From Clostridia bacterium (GTDB lineage Bacteria > Bacillota > Clostridia > Lachnospirales > Anaerotignaceae): a DNA stretch of 64,000 bases. The translations under genes and the position numbers were made by a program. The notes below the pieces were generated by a model. It was not told where the DNA came from, did no database searches, and saw only the letters and a list, made by a program, of their open reading frames with translations. Position 1 is the first letter of the stretch, and each line of letters starts with the position of its first letter. Positions 9,405 through 18,138 of this stretch are shown here, piece after piece. Location: positions 124,001 through 188,000 of the forward strand of contig CAJTDC010000002.1 of NCBI GenBank assembly GCA_910575055.1. Reading direction: 5' to 3'.

Positions 9405-9497
9405 CAGATATCCCAAACCCCTTTGAACACAGAATTTCATTCTGTGGCTGAGGCAGGTAAGATGGTACAAAAAAATGGAGGGTCAGCGGTTCTGCCA

Positions 9498-9670
9498 CTA
9501 TTCTTTTTCTTGGTCATTCTGGCGTTTCTCTCCATATCCCATCAATCAGTCCACGTTGGCTTTTGCAGTCAGCAATTCCCTCATCTCATCGCAGGAGTGC
9601 CGATACTCAGCATAGTCTTTTTCTTTTTTCCAACATCTGAACATACTGGTCTGTAAGTTCTTGACAATGG
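9498..9670 (-). pseudogene. 3' remnant of a mobile-element relaxase
   Basis: On the minus strand the frames read ELTDQYVQMLEK, then after a small shift KDYAEYRHSCDEMRELLTAK and ANVD-stop-LMGYGEKRQNDQEKE-stop. From memory this matches the C-terminal tail of MobA/Rlx-type relaxases of Firmicute integrative elements, which end in ...YAEYR..R.EMRELL.AKANVD.LL... The TGA lies where a CGA arginine would be expected. A frameshift and a nonsense codon mark it as dead. It sits at the right edge of the GC-rich block, next to the AT-rich blaI fragment, and so supports arrival of that block on a conjugative element. Confidence 0.6.
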
Positions 9671-9781
9671 GTAAAAGTTTGGAAAGATGCTTCTCTAACA
9701 AATTTTCTTTGTGCATTCGGTGGGAAAACAGAATTAAGTGAAGAGGAGATAAATGAACTAAAGGAGTTTATAGAGGAATAA
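9671..9781 (+). pseudogene. Truncated 3' end of a BlaI/MecI-type repressor gene
   Basis: Reading in frame to a TAA at 9779-9781 gives WKDASLTNFLCAFGG followed by KTELSEEEINELKEFIEE. This is the characteristic C-terminal dimerisation helix of BlaI/MecI/CopY repressors, which usually reads S..EI.EL...I. No upstream part of the gene is present; GC-rich DNA with relaxase sequence takes its place. The next gene starts 3 bp after the stop, which is normal blaI-blaR1 coupling. I infer that an insertion or rearrangement removed the DNA-binding half. Confidence 0.65.
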
Positions 9782-9784
9782 TTT

Positions 9785-11133
9785 ATGATAAACATAGAGC
9801 CAAATAAAATATTCGCAGTATCCGTTATAGGAAGTATTTTATTTCTATTTTGGTTTGTTTTTTCAATAAGTAATACCATATCTTACAAGGTCAAAAAAAC
9901 TTTTTTAATCATTAATATTATTTTATTTTTTGTCCCTTTTCCAGAATTTAAAAATAATTATTTAGATATGCTTTATTTATTATTTGAATATGAGCCAAAT
10001 ATCAATAAAGGTAATATTACTTCATTGATACATATTACAGAAAATGGAATAGCTTATAATTTAACAATAAGATATTATATGCAAATTATAATATTTTGTT
10101 TATGGCTAGTGATAGTAATGTTATTCTTCGTTAAACAATTACAAAAATACAAAAAAACTCTGAAATGTTAAAAAATGGTATTTTTGCATCACCACAATAT
10201 TGGGAAAATGAAATCATAGAAATAGAAATAAAAAGACAAGATATAAAAAAGAATATTTCTATACGAAAAGTAGACAGTATAAAATTTCCTACTTCAACAG
10301 GTTTTTTCAAACCAACTATTTTTTTACCAAATATAGATTTTACCAAAGAAGATTTTACATTAATAATGCGTCATGAGTTAATACATATTAAGCAAAATGA
10401 TTATATTATAAAACTACTAGCAACTGTGCTAGTAATAGTACATTGGTTCAATCCCATTACTTATATTTTATTACTACAAGTGCATAAAATTTGTGAGTTC
10501 TGTTGTGATGAAAAAATAGCATTAGAATTGAACAAAGAAGAAAGGAAAAGATATGGACGTTTAATATTAAGATTTTCTATTCCAAAGAAAAAAAGAATTC
10601 AAAGTTATTTTTTACCTGTTAGTTATTTTGGCAATAATAATAAAGATAAAATAAAGGAGAGATTGGAAAAAATGAAAAAAACAATAAAAAAGAAAAAATT
10701 ACATACAGTAATTGCTTGTGTGATATGGTCAGCAACAATGGCAGTATCTTCAATAGGCGTTTTAGCATATCAGGAAGAACCAATAGTATATGAAGAAGTA
10801 GTAACAGAACGTGTAGATGATGAAAATGTAACAGAATATTTTTATTTGAATGATGGAAAACAAAAAGATATAGAAAGCTTTGATGATGGTGACATCTGTT
10901 TTACAGATGATAATGGAATAAAATATAATATTTCAGAATGGGAAGAACAAAATGAAATACAAAAAGCTACTTGTAACCATTCCTATAAAGAAGGAATAGT
11001 TTCAAAACATATTAAAAATAATAAAGGAGGCTGTACCGTAAACCATTATGAAGCACAAATATGTTCAAAATGCGAAAAATATATATTAGGAGAAATATAT
11101 CATTCAGAAACTTATAAAAAATGTCCTCACTAA
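9785..11133 (+). pseudogene. BlaR1/M56-type antirepressor peptidase, split by a frameshift
   Basis: Two overlapping reading frames (9785-10171 and 10165-11133) together make one M56 protein. The first gives an N-terminal membrane domain with three or so hydrophobic segments. The second gives the cytoplasmic zinc-peptidase part with the HExxH motif in RHELIHIKQND and the helper motif CCDEKIAL, a further membrane segment near HTVIACVIWSATMA, and an extracellular tail ending in a Cys/His pattern (CNHSYKEG, CSKCEKY). The frame changes by -1 just after a run of seven A at 10151-10157; one more A would restore LQKYKKNSEMLKNG. Family members are single proteins that cleave BlaI, so this is probably a disrupted gene, although slippage at the A-run or reinitiation at ATGTTAA could rescue it. 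Its repressor partner is also truncated. Confidence 0.7.
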
Positions 11134-11174
11134 ATGAAATGATATAATATTTAAAAAAATGGTTATGTATTTAA

Positions 11175-11585
11175 ATAAGTGAATGGGGAAAAGTAGAAAT
11201 AGATGAACTATGGAGTTTCGTAAAAAATAAAAATAATCAAAAATGATTATGATATACTATAAACCATAATACAGGGGAAATACTAGTATATACAATTGGA
11301 AAAAGAAAAAATACTGTATTTTTAAAATTAAAAAAACTTTTAGAAACATTTCAAATAGAGGTATATTATAGTGATAACTGGACAAGTTACAAAAAATATA
11401 TAGAAAAAGAGAAACATAAAATTGTAAAAAAGAATACACAAAAAATAGAAAGAAAAAATATTACTTTAAGAACAAGAATAAAAAGGTTAACAAGAAAAAC
11501 GATTTATTATTCAAAAACAGAATATATGCATGATATTATTATCGGTTTATTTATTAATATTTTTGAATTTGGTCTTTCTATATAA
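11175..11585 (+). pseudogene. IS1-family transposase remnant
   Basis: The frame reads ISEWGKVEIDELWSFVKNK, then NNQK-stop-L-stop-YTINHNTGE, then IEVYYSDNWTSYKKYI, KKNTQKIERKNITLRTRIKR and EYMHDIIIGLFINIFEFG. This matches the InsB-type catalytic domain of IS1 transposases: the DDE residues in the EIDELW and YSDNW motifs, and the IERKNLTLRTRIKRL segment. Both stops are TGA where the family has TGG (QKWLWY), so two Trp codons have been lost. Only the C-terminal part is present and no inverted repeats were identified. It lies just after the disrupted BlaR1-like gene. Confidence 0.8.
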
Positions 11586-11804
11586 CCTTTTTATCTATAA
11601 TTTTTTTCTTTCACTTAATATATTACATGACCTATGCGTTTTTCAAAAAAATTTAATTGTTTCCACTCAAGACCTTTTTAGATTTAGAGCACTTATGTAG
11701 TATTTATTACTTAATATTATACCAAAATCGTTATTGCTATATTACTATTAAAAAGTATTAAAATTTAGTATAATAATTACTTTCATCAAATCTAAAATTT
11801 ATCT

Positions 11805-13256
11805 TTATTTGTCACACAATGTTAATAAAATTTTTTGTATTACATTCCAAATTCTTTCAAATGATGATTTGGAAAAACATTCAGCTACAGAATGTACATC
11901 CCATATATCGGAACCAATAGAAATTGCATCTATAGCGGAAAATTTTTCTAAAAGGATACCACACTCTAATCCAGCATGAATTACTTCTATATGTATCTTA
12001 TTAGCATATAATTCTCCATAAGTTTTTATGTATAATTCTCTTAACAAAGAATGTTTTTGACATTCCCAAGCAGGATAATAAGAATTAAAAATAACATCTG
12101 CACTATTTTTATCTGCCAATATTTGTTTTTGGTGCATAATTCTATCTAAACTTATTTTACTGCTGCTTCTTGTATTACTAATCCAAATCATAGTATTATT
12201 TTTTGTTTCTACTATACCAATATTAGATGAAGTCTTTACAGAATTTGTTTTATTGTCATATAGTTCTAAAATACCGTTAGGAATTTCAGAAAAAATTTGA
12301 AATATATTTTCTGTAGTTTTGACATCACAGCATTTTTCTGATGATGATTTAAAAAACAAAATATTTATATTATTATCTTCTTCATTAACAGATGCTTTTA
12401 TTTTTTTCTCTAATTCCAGTATTTTTTTCTCTAACAAGAATACCAAACTTTCAGGAACTGCTATTACAGCTTCTGCTCTAGTTGGAATTGTATTCATTCT
12501 ACTTCCACCGTTCAATCTGCAAATACGAATATTGATTTCTTTATGAATATCAATAAGCATTTTTTGTATCAAAACTATAGCATTTTTTCTACCTTTATGA
12601 ATATCTAAGCCAGAATGTCCACCATAAAGTCCTAAAATTTGAATAGTAAAACAGCAGCAGCCCTCTGTTTTTTCCAAAACAATAGGCAGTTGAATTTCAG
12701 AACGAAATGCACCTGCACAACCTACTGTTACAGCAGTTTCTTGTTCTCCATCTAGGTTAATTAAATATTTTCCTTTTAACCAATTTTTTTGAATTTTTGA
12801 TGCACCAATAAGCCCGTCTTCTTCTTCAACAGTAAATAATGCTTCTATAGGCGGATGTTGTAAATTTTTAGACGCTAATACTGATAATATAATTGCTATT
12901 CCTAAGCCATTATCAGCTCCTAATGAAGTTCCTTTTGCTCTTATGATGTCTTCTTGTTCTATAAACTGTATTGCATTTTCATATGGATAATGCAATATAT
13001 TCTCTGTTTCAAAAACCATATCCATATGTGCTTGCAATATAATAGCCTCATGTGCTTTTCCTTTTTTTTGTATGAGTAAATTTCCAGCTTGGTCTTTTTC
13101 CCAATGTAAGCAATGTTGTTCTGCAAAACAAATGAGTGCCTGACAAATATTTGTTTCATCTGTACTTCGGCGTGGAATTTGAAGTATTTTTTTAAAATAT
13201 TCTAGTGGGTGATTTTCAACAATATCATTCCAAAAGTCTGCACGAATATTATTCAT
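11805..13256 (-). CDS. pepD: Aminoacyl-histidine (Xaa-His) dipeptidase, M20 family
   Basis: A 483-residue cytosolic metallo-dipeptidase of the PepD type, which hydrolyses Xaa-His and other dipeptides using two metal ions. Visible motifs are the metal ligand region ILQAHMDMV, GADNGLGIA with the bridging Asp, the catalytic/ligand pair FTVEEEDG, the LGLYGGHSGLDIHKGR dimerisation/lid region, and HAGLECGIL near the C terminus. The start is placed at 13256, because the in-frame ATG 15 bp earlier is itself part of the ATGGAGGAAC ribosome site. It lies 18 bp after the NCS1 permease gene and so is the last gene of that operon. The context suggests histidine-containing substrates. Confidence 0.9.
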   Translation of the reverse strand: MNNIRADFWNDIVENHPLEYFKKILQIPRRSTDETNICQALICFAEQHCLHWEKDQAGNLLIQKKGKAHEAIILQAHMDMVFETENILHYPYENAIQFIEQEDIIRAKGTSLGADNGLGIAIILSVLASKNLQHPPIEALFTVEEEDGLIGASKIQKNWLKGKYLINLDGEQETAVTVGCAGAFRSEIQLPIVLEKTEGCCCFTIQILGLYGGHSGLDIHKGRKNAIVLIQKMLIDIHKEINIRICRLNGGSRMNTIPTRAEAVIAVPESLVFLLEKKILELEKKIKASVNEEDNNINILFFKSSSEKCCDVKTTENIFQIFSEIPNGILELYDNKTNSVKTSSNIGIVETKNNTMIWISNTRSSSKISLDRIMHQKQILADKNSADVIFNSYYPAWECQKHSLLRELYIKTYGELYANKIHIEVIHAGLECGILLEKFSAIDAISIGSDIWDVHSVAECFSKSSFERIWNVIQKILLTLCDK

Positions 13257-13274
13257 ACTTTGTTCCTCCATATA

Positions 13275-14633
13275 TTAACATTTTGTTGTCATACCATAAT
13301 CATCTTCTTCATAAAATCCACCTATATATTTTTTATTTGGTGAATTTTTAAATAACATTTCTAAAACCAAATATGTTACAAATGCAATTACCATAGAATT
13401 GATACACGCCACACCAAAAGAAACAAAATATCCTATTATGCAAGAAATTATCCATGTAATTACTGCTGTAATAGAAAGAAAACCATATTTTGTTCCTTGT
13501 CCAAATTGATAGGACATTTTTTTACATACAAAATAATCAGCAATAATAATACCACCTACAGGAGGTACAAGAATACCTAATATATTTAAAAAAGTCACAA
13601 AATGATTTACAATACCAGTAGCTCCAACTGCTATTGCAATAAAACCAATTATAATTACAACTTTCTTTTTCTTTAAATTTGGAAATAAGGCACAAACAGC
13701 AAGAGAAGAAGAATATAAATTATTATCATTTGTAGTCCATTGTGCAAAAATTAATATCAAAAGTGACCATATGCCTAAAATTTGAAGCATAGCCGCAGCA
13801 ATGTCAGAATTTGCACAACTAACACAAATAACATAACCCGCTAAAATAACTATAAATTGTACCACAATAAAACCTGCTACTGCTGCTACAAGTGATTGTT
13901 TTGCTGTTTTGCTAAATCTTGTAACATCAGGCTGTATAATACCGCCTGTAGCAAAAGCTCCTACAACAGATACGATTGCTGTACTAATTGTCATAGTGCC
14001 GCTTCCATTTTGTTTTAATGTTTCGCTAAGTTGTGCGATATCTTGCCAACTTCCAACATTGCGAATAGCAATATACATTCCTATTAACGACATTACAAAA
14101 ATTAAAGGGGCTGCAAAAGAGCTTAATTTTTCTAATCCTTTTGAACCAACATATGCTGTTAACATCATCATAATACCACCCCAAATACCAGCAATAACAG
14201 GTTCTGTAATAATTCCTGCTTCTGGAAACATAGCAAAAATTGTATTTCCAAAAAATCCACATTGATAAGCATACCACCCACCTAACGAAACAGCAACAAT
14301 AACAGAAATTAAGCCAGAGCCAGCTTTGCCAAAAGAATGTCGTGCAATCATAGTAACACTCATTCCTTCTCTTGCACCAATTACTCCCATAAATCCAGCG
14401 TAAAAACATAATATCAGATTTCCACAAAAATCAGCAATTAACATTTCTTTTAAAGATAATCCTTGTGAAAATGCTGCTCCTGTATAAAGTGCTGATAAAG
14501 CAATGATAAGACCGATAATAACCATAGTAACAGAATATGTTGACATTTTTGCATTTTCTGGTACTCTTGTTGTTGCATAATCATTCATTTTACCAAATTC
14601 TTCAACAGATATTGTTATTTTTTCTTTTTCCAT
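13275..14633 (-). CDS. NCS1-family permease (cytosine permease-like)
   Basis: A 452-residue inner-membrane transporter with about 12 hydrophobic segments. The N-terminal motif DYATTRVPENAKMS, the GAREGMSVTMIARHSFGKAG loop and QPDVTRFSK are typical of the CodB/NCS1 branch, which imports cytosine, allantoin, hydantoins or related compounds with cations. The exact substrate cannot be read from the sequence. It lies between the DUF917 protein and PepD in a minus-strand operon downstream of a PucR regulator. That context favours a hydantoin-, purine- or imidazole-like substrate over cytosine, since no cytosine deaminase is present. TAAGGAGGGG lies upstream of the ATG. Confidence 0.85.
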   Translation of the reverse strand: MEKEKITISVEEFGKMNDYATTRVPENAKMSTYSVTMVIIGLIIALSALYTGAAFSQGLSLKEMLIADFCGNLILCFYAGFMGVIGAREGMSVTMIARHSFGKAGSGLISVIVAVSLGGWYAYQCGFFGNTIFAMFPEAGIITEPVIAGIWGGIMMMLTAYVGSKGLEKLSSFAAPLIFVMSLIGMYIAIRNVGSWQDIAQLSETLKQNGSGTMTISTAIVSVVGAFATGGIIQPDVTRFSKTAKQSLVAAVAGFIVVQFIVILAGYVICVSCANSDIAAAMLQILGIWSLLILIFAQWTTNDNNLYSSSLAVCALFPNLKKKKVVIIIGFIAIAVGATGIVNHFVTFLNILGILVPPVGGIIIADYFVCKKMSYQFGQGTKYGFLSITAVITWIISCIIGYFVSFGVACINSMVIAFVTYLVLEMLFKNSPNKKYIGGFYEEDDYGMTTKC

Positions 14634-14675
14634 ATTTTACCCCTCCTTAAAGAAGTGTTTACAAATGTTATAATA

Positions 14676-14704
14676 TAGGGAAATGACTTATTAAACCATT
14701 TCCC
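14676..14704 (-). other. Intercistronic hairpin between the DUF917 and NCS1 genes
   Basis: An inverted repeat, GGGAAATGR...CATTTCCC, lies between the DUF917 stop and the permease start. On the minus strand it is followed by TATATTATAAC rather than a clean T-run. It therefore looks like an mRNA-processing or partial attenuation hairpin rather than a strong terminator. Confidence 0.45.
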
Positions 14705-14714
14705 TAACATATTT

Positions 14715-15854
14715 TTATTTCATTGCTTCTTCAATAGGAACATATTCAATATCAAAACCAAAGTATTTTGCACTTAATATGCCCAATCCTTTTATACTTC
14801 TAAACTCTTCTACTGCTGGAATACCAATTACTGCTACCTCCATACCTTCTTCTAATTTTGGATTTGTGCAAGGCATACCAGTGTCTTTTTGTACTACAAC
14901 AATTAAATCTGGACTTGTAACAATTGGTTTATCATCTTTCCAACAAATATGATTTTCATTTTTAAACCATATTTTTATAGTATGACCTTCCCATTTTCCA
15001 TTACCAGTTACAGTATGGTATCCCCAATAGTAGCCTTCTTTATCCTCTGTTTCTTTTTTTGTGAGAGTACCTTGCAATAATAAATAACCATTTAAAGTAT
15101 CTATAATTGCTTGAATTGGATCTGTTTTGTTTTCATTTGCTTCTCTTATCATTTTGCCTACTTTTAAGCATTTTGAAAGTGTTCCTCTTAATATAACCTG
15201 CTTCATTTCTGCACCTGTCATCAAAAATCCTGTATCACCTGTCAAACCAAAAGCAGGTTCACTTAATTTTTTGCCCATACGCTCCACAACTCTATAATTC
15301 ATAGCATTTTTAATAATACTTGTATTACCAAATTCATCTACTACTGCTAAAGGCCAAAGTTTTTTATCGTGTAAATATGGTGTTGTTTGTGGAATTTCAG
15401 GAATTGCTCGTCCTGTATAATCACCATCAACAGCTGGAATTGCTGTTGCTAAACCAGCACCAATACAGCCTGGTGTACTAGCACCGCCTAACTCTAATGG
15501 CACAACAGCAGAAATTTTTTTACCAGTATACTCTTCTAATTCTTTAATAGAATGTGCAATTCTTTCTTTTTCTGTATATAAAGAAGTTTCTTTTGTCATA
15601 TCGTAGCTTTCCATTTCTTTTATTAACTCTGGTGTATGTGGTGCAATAGAACCCATTAAAAAAGGACAAGCTGTAATTGCGTCATCTGGAATATCTTCTA
15701 CATCAATCCAACTAATTTCTTTCCCTGCTGCAAGCTCACTCAATAAAGATTGCACGCCATTTTCTTCTAAACCGCCGCCACCAGTACCCAAAAGTGTACA
15801 ACCTCTAATAAAATCACGGATTTCTTGTTCATTTTTTAAAATTGTTTTTGACAT
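14715..15854 (-). CDS. DUF917 / S-methyl-thiohydantoin desulfurase-family protein
   Basis: A 379-residue cytosolic protein with the family's N-terminal signature FIRGCTLLGTGGGG, then LELGGASTPGCIGAG, IPAVDGDYTGRAIPE and the C-terminal half beginning near LTKKETEDKEG. DUF917 proteins are often encoded with hydantoinase-type genes, and a member has been tied to S-methyl-thiohydantoin breakdown in ergothioneine catabolism (from memory). It is the first gene of the DUF917-NCS1-PepD operon; the gap to the next gene is 81 bp and holds a hairpin. A PucR-type regulator lies just upstream in the same direction. The reaction here is unproven. An AAGGAGG ribosome site precedes the ATG. Confidence 0.8.
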   Translation of the reverse strand: MSKTILKNEQEIRDFIRGCTLLGTGGGGLEENGVQSLLSELAAGKEISWIDVEDIPDDAITACPFLMGSIAPHTPELIKEMESYDMTKETSLYTEKERIAHSIKELEEYTGKKISAVVPLELGGASTPGCIGAGLATAIPAVDGDYTGRAIPEIPQTTPYLHDKKLWPLAVVDEFGNTSIIKNAMNYRVVERMGKKLSEPAFGLTGDTGFLMTGAEMKQVILRGTLSKCLKVGKMIREANENKTDPIQAIIDTLNGYLLLQGTLTKKETEDKEGYYWGYHTVTGNGKWEGHTIKIWFKNENHICWKDDKPIVTSPDLIVVVQKDTGMPCTNPKLEEGMEVAVIGIPAVEEFRSIKGLGILSAKYFGFDIEYVPIEEAMK

Positions 15855-15905
15855 ATTTTTTCCTCCTTAAAAATATAGAAAGTGTATTTTCTTTTGGTAT
15901 ATCAT

Positions 15906-15921
15906 TGTGCACATTGGTTTA
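15906..15921 (+). promoter_or_regulatory. Candidate PucR box upstream of the DUF917 operon
   Basis: The sequence CATTGGTTTA at 15912-15921, preceded by TGTGCA, differs at one base from the CNTTGGTTAA core I remember for Bacillus PucR boxes. It lies about 55 bp upstream of the DUF917 start, in the only promoter-sized gap of the operon. The adjacent pucR-like gene makes this a plausible activator or repressor site. Confidence 0.4.
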
Positions 15922-15976
15922 CCTTAAGTTATATTTATTTTAGCATTCATCATATAATATTGTCACTGTTTGTCAA

Positions 15977-16022
15977 AACAAAAAAAAATCCCTTACTTGT
16001 GCATTTGCACAATAGGATTTTT
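15977..16022 (-). terminator. Terminator of the PucR-family gene
   Basis: On the minus strand AAATCCTATTGTGCA is followed, after AA, by TGCACAAGTAAGGGATTT and a long T-run. The stem includes the palindrome TTGTGCA/TGCACAA. It begins directly after the regulator stop and separates it from the DUF917 operon, which therefore has its own promoter. Confidence 0.8.
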
Positions 16023-16023
16023 T

Positions 16024-17658
16024 TTAAAGCATTTCATTAATTTGCAAAGCCATTATAATATTAAAATAATAAGGCATTTCAAAAGGAGAATATCCCAATA
16101 TTTCCAATATTTTATTTTTTCTATATAACAATGTATTTCTATGCAAATGCATGAAATCTGCTGTGATTGCTATATTGCCATTGTATTTTAGTAACATAGC
16201 AAGAGTATGCAAAAGTTCCGTTTGATGCTGTTTATCATAATCAATTAACTTTTGTAATATTTTTTGACTAAACAAAATAGACTCTTTTTTTTCTCTTAAT
16301 TTCATTACTTCCTGAAAAAAATAGACATCTTCATAATAAATTGCTTTTTGTTCTCCGAAATAATGTCGTCCTAAAATATATGCTTGTGTTGCTTGTTTAT
16401 ATGCTGTGGGAATGTTCTTTATAGACTGAAATTCTTCACTAATTCCTATAGAAACCGAAATTTTATTTTGTTCAAATATATGAATAATATTATCCATTTG
16501 TACAGTTAATGCTTCTTTTTGATTTTTTAAATATAATAATATGAATATTTGGTCACTATATAAATGTAAAAAAACCTCTGCATCAATATTGATAATTTTC
16601 TGATGAATTTTTGGTAATATCTCAATTCGAACTTGTTCTACATAAAGGCTTTCTTTATCAATATCATTTAAATTTCGAAAAGAGTTTAGGTTGATTAGTA
16701 TAAAAATATTTTTATTTTTTAACTGTAATCCTGCTTCTATTCCTCTTGTAATCGCTTCATTTTCTGTTCTAAAATTCCATACTAATAAATCTGTAACATA
16801 TTCGTGAATATAATATTCTTTCATTTGTATTGTTCGTGTTTGTTTTACTGTTACAAGTGCACAAATTGTATTGAGTCCTTCTGCAATTTGTAATATTTTA
16901 TTTCTAGCTGTTTCTAATTTTGGGGGAATATCTAATATTAAAAAACCTAATACATTATTTTTTGTTTGTACTAAATAAATTAATTTATATGGTAATAACT
17001 CTATATCATCTAGAAATCCTTTTCGAAGTAAATGGGAAAAAACTATATTAAAATTTTTACGAATATATATTTTTTCTGCTTCAACTTCTTTCCATTTTTT
17101 ATTTGAATAAATACAATGACAATAAGAGTCTAAAAAAGTTACTTGATTATTATAACATTTTGTTGCTTTTTTTATAATATTAGATAGTGTTTCTCCTTGT
17201 ATAATCATATCTAATATTTTTCTATCTAATTCACGATAAGAAGATATTTTTTTCTTATCATCACTCATAAGTTGATAAATAAGTGGATTTAAAATATCTA
17301 AATAAGAAATTTGCATATCTGGTTTTATCAAAGGTAAACCCTGCTCTTGACAAAAAGAAATAAAAGATTTGTCTAAATGTTCTATCCAAATACCTACATG
17401 ACATACAACTAATGCTGCACATTTTTTCTCTTTCAATATTCTTGCTAAATTTATTTGTTGTTGTAAATCGTCGCGAATTGCGTACATTGTAGTAACACAT
17501 AATTGATTTTCTTTTACCCAATCTCCAATTAAATGGTCTGTTACTTCAATTGTTGTAACACTTTCAATAAAAACGGAATTTAGTTTTTCCTTTCCTGCTA
17601 AAACGTCTGCATGAAGTAGTCCTCCGAAGCTAAGTACATCTTTTAAAGATATTTTCAT
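16024..17658 (-). CDS. PucR-family transcriptional regulator
   Basis: A 544-residue regulator. The N-terminal PucR-type domain (about 1-125) reads VLSFGGLLHADVLAGKEKLN and DWVKENQLCVTTMYA. A middle GGDEF-like or CdaR-type region follows. The C-terminal PucR_C HTH domain shows LHTLAMLLKYNGNIAITADFMHLHRNTLLYR, quoted here only as its key pieces LLKYNGN and HLHRNTLLYRKNKI. Bacillus PucR controls purine catabolism in response to intermediates. I place the start at the ATG at 17658, preceded by AAAGGA; an upstream TTG in frame is less likely. It ends in its own terminator and lies upstream of the DUF917-NCS1-PepD operon, which it probably controls. Confidence 0.88.
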   Translation of the reverse strand: MKISLKDVLSFGGLLHADVLAGKEKLNSVFIESVTTIEVTDHLIGDWVKENQLCVTTMYAIRDDLQQQINLARILKEKKCAALVVCHVGIWIEHLDKSFISFCQEQGLPLIKPDMQISYLDILNPLIYQLMSDDKKKISSYRELDRKILDMIIQGETLSNIIKKATKCYNNQVTFLDSYCHCIYSNKKWKEVEAEKIYIRKNFNIVFSHLLRKGFLDDIELLPYKLIYLVQTKNNVLGFLILDIPPKLETARNKILQIAEGLNTICALVTVKQTRTIQMKEYYIHEYVTDLLVWNFRTENEAITRGIEAGLQLKNKNIFILINLNSFRNLNDIDKESLYVEQVRIEILPKIHQKIINIDAEVFLHLYSDQIFILLYLKNQKEALTVQMDNIIHIFEQNKISVSIGISEEFQSIKNIPTAYKQATQAYILGRHYFGEQKAIYYEDVYFFQEVMKLREKKESILFSQKILQKLIDYDKQHQTELLHTLAMLLKYNGNIAITADFMHLHRNTLLYRKNKILEILGYSPFEMPYYFNIIMALQINEML

Positions 17659-18138
17659 ATTTACCAATCCTTTTTGTATATAATTATAAAATATGTATTA
17701 TATACAATTTTGTCATTAAATTCAGTATATCATTTTTTGTTAATCAGAACAATAAAAAAAGAGAACTGAAAGTATTTTAAATTCAAAAAATTTAAAACAT
17801 TTTTTTAGAACTAATCAATAAATTTGAAATAATTTGGAATATATACATATTATATACAAAACCAAATTTGTGCCAATTACAAGCAGAGAAAAAAAATATT
17901 CCTTTTCCCTGCTTGTTGACATTCTCTCAAGCACTAAATGCAAATTTTAAAAAAATTTATAAAACGCCTTCAATGTGGCCTTTTCTTTTTTTAATAGCAT
18001 TTTTTATTGTACTATATATAAAATTACTATGAAAATAAACTCATTTTTAATTCAAAATTTGATAACAAAAGGAGAGAAAATACTTATTATATTCTCGAAA
18101 TTCTTTAGAAAAATTTTTTCTTTCTCAAATAAAAAATA
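17659..18138. other. AT-rich intergenic region without a recognisable gene
   Basis: About 480 bp between the PucR-family start and the LysE stop. It must contain the promoter of the regulator gene. An imperfect inverted repeat, CAAGCAG...CTGCTTG, lies at about 17879-17917 and could end transcription of the LysE operon, but its T-run is poor. Open frames here, such as a plus-strand one running antisense into lysE, show no family features. Confidence 0.5.

Noticed and set aside
9428-9446. CACAGAAT-TTC-ATTCTGTG hairpin after the GHKL kinase gene
   Set aside because: There is no T-run on either strand, so I did not call it a terminator.
9423-9656. 77-codon plus-strand frame
   Set aside because: It is antisense to the relaxase remnant and shows no family features.
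10151-10158. Programmed -1 frameshift (A AAA AAC heptamer) in the BlaR1-like gene
   Set aside because: The heptamer is present as letters, but its phase relative to the upstream frame is wrong for classical -1 slippage, and no downstream stem-loop was seen.
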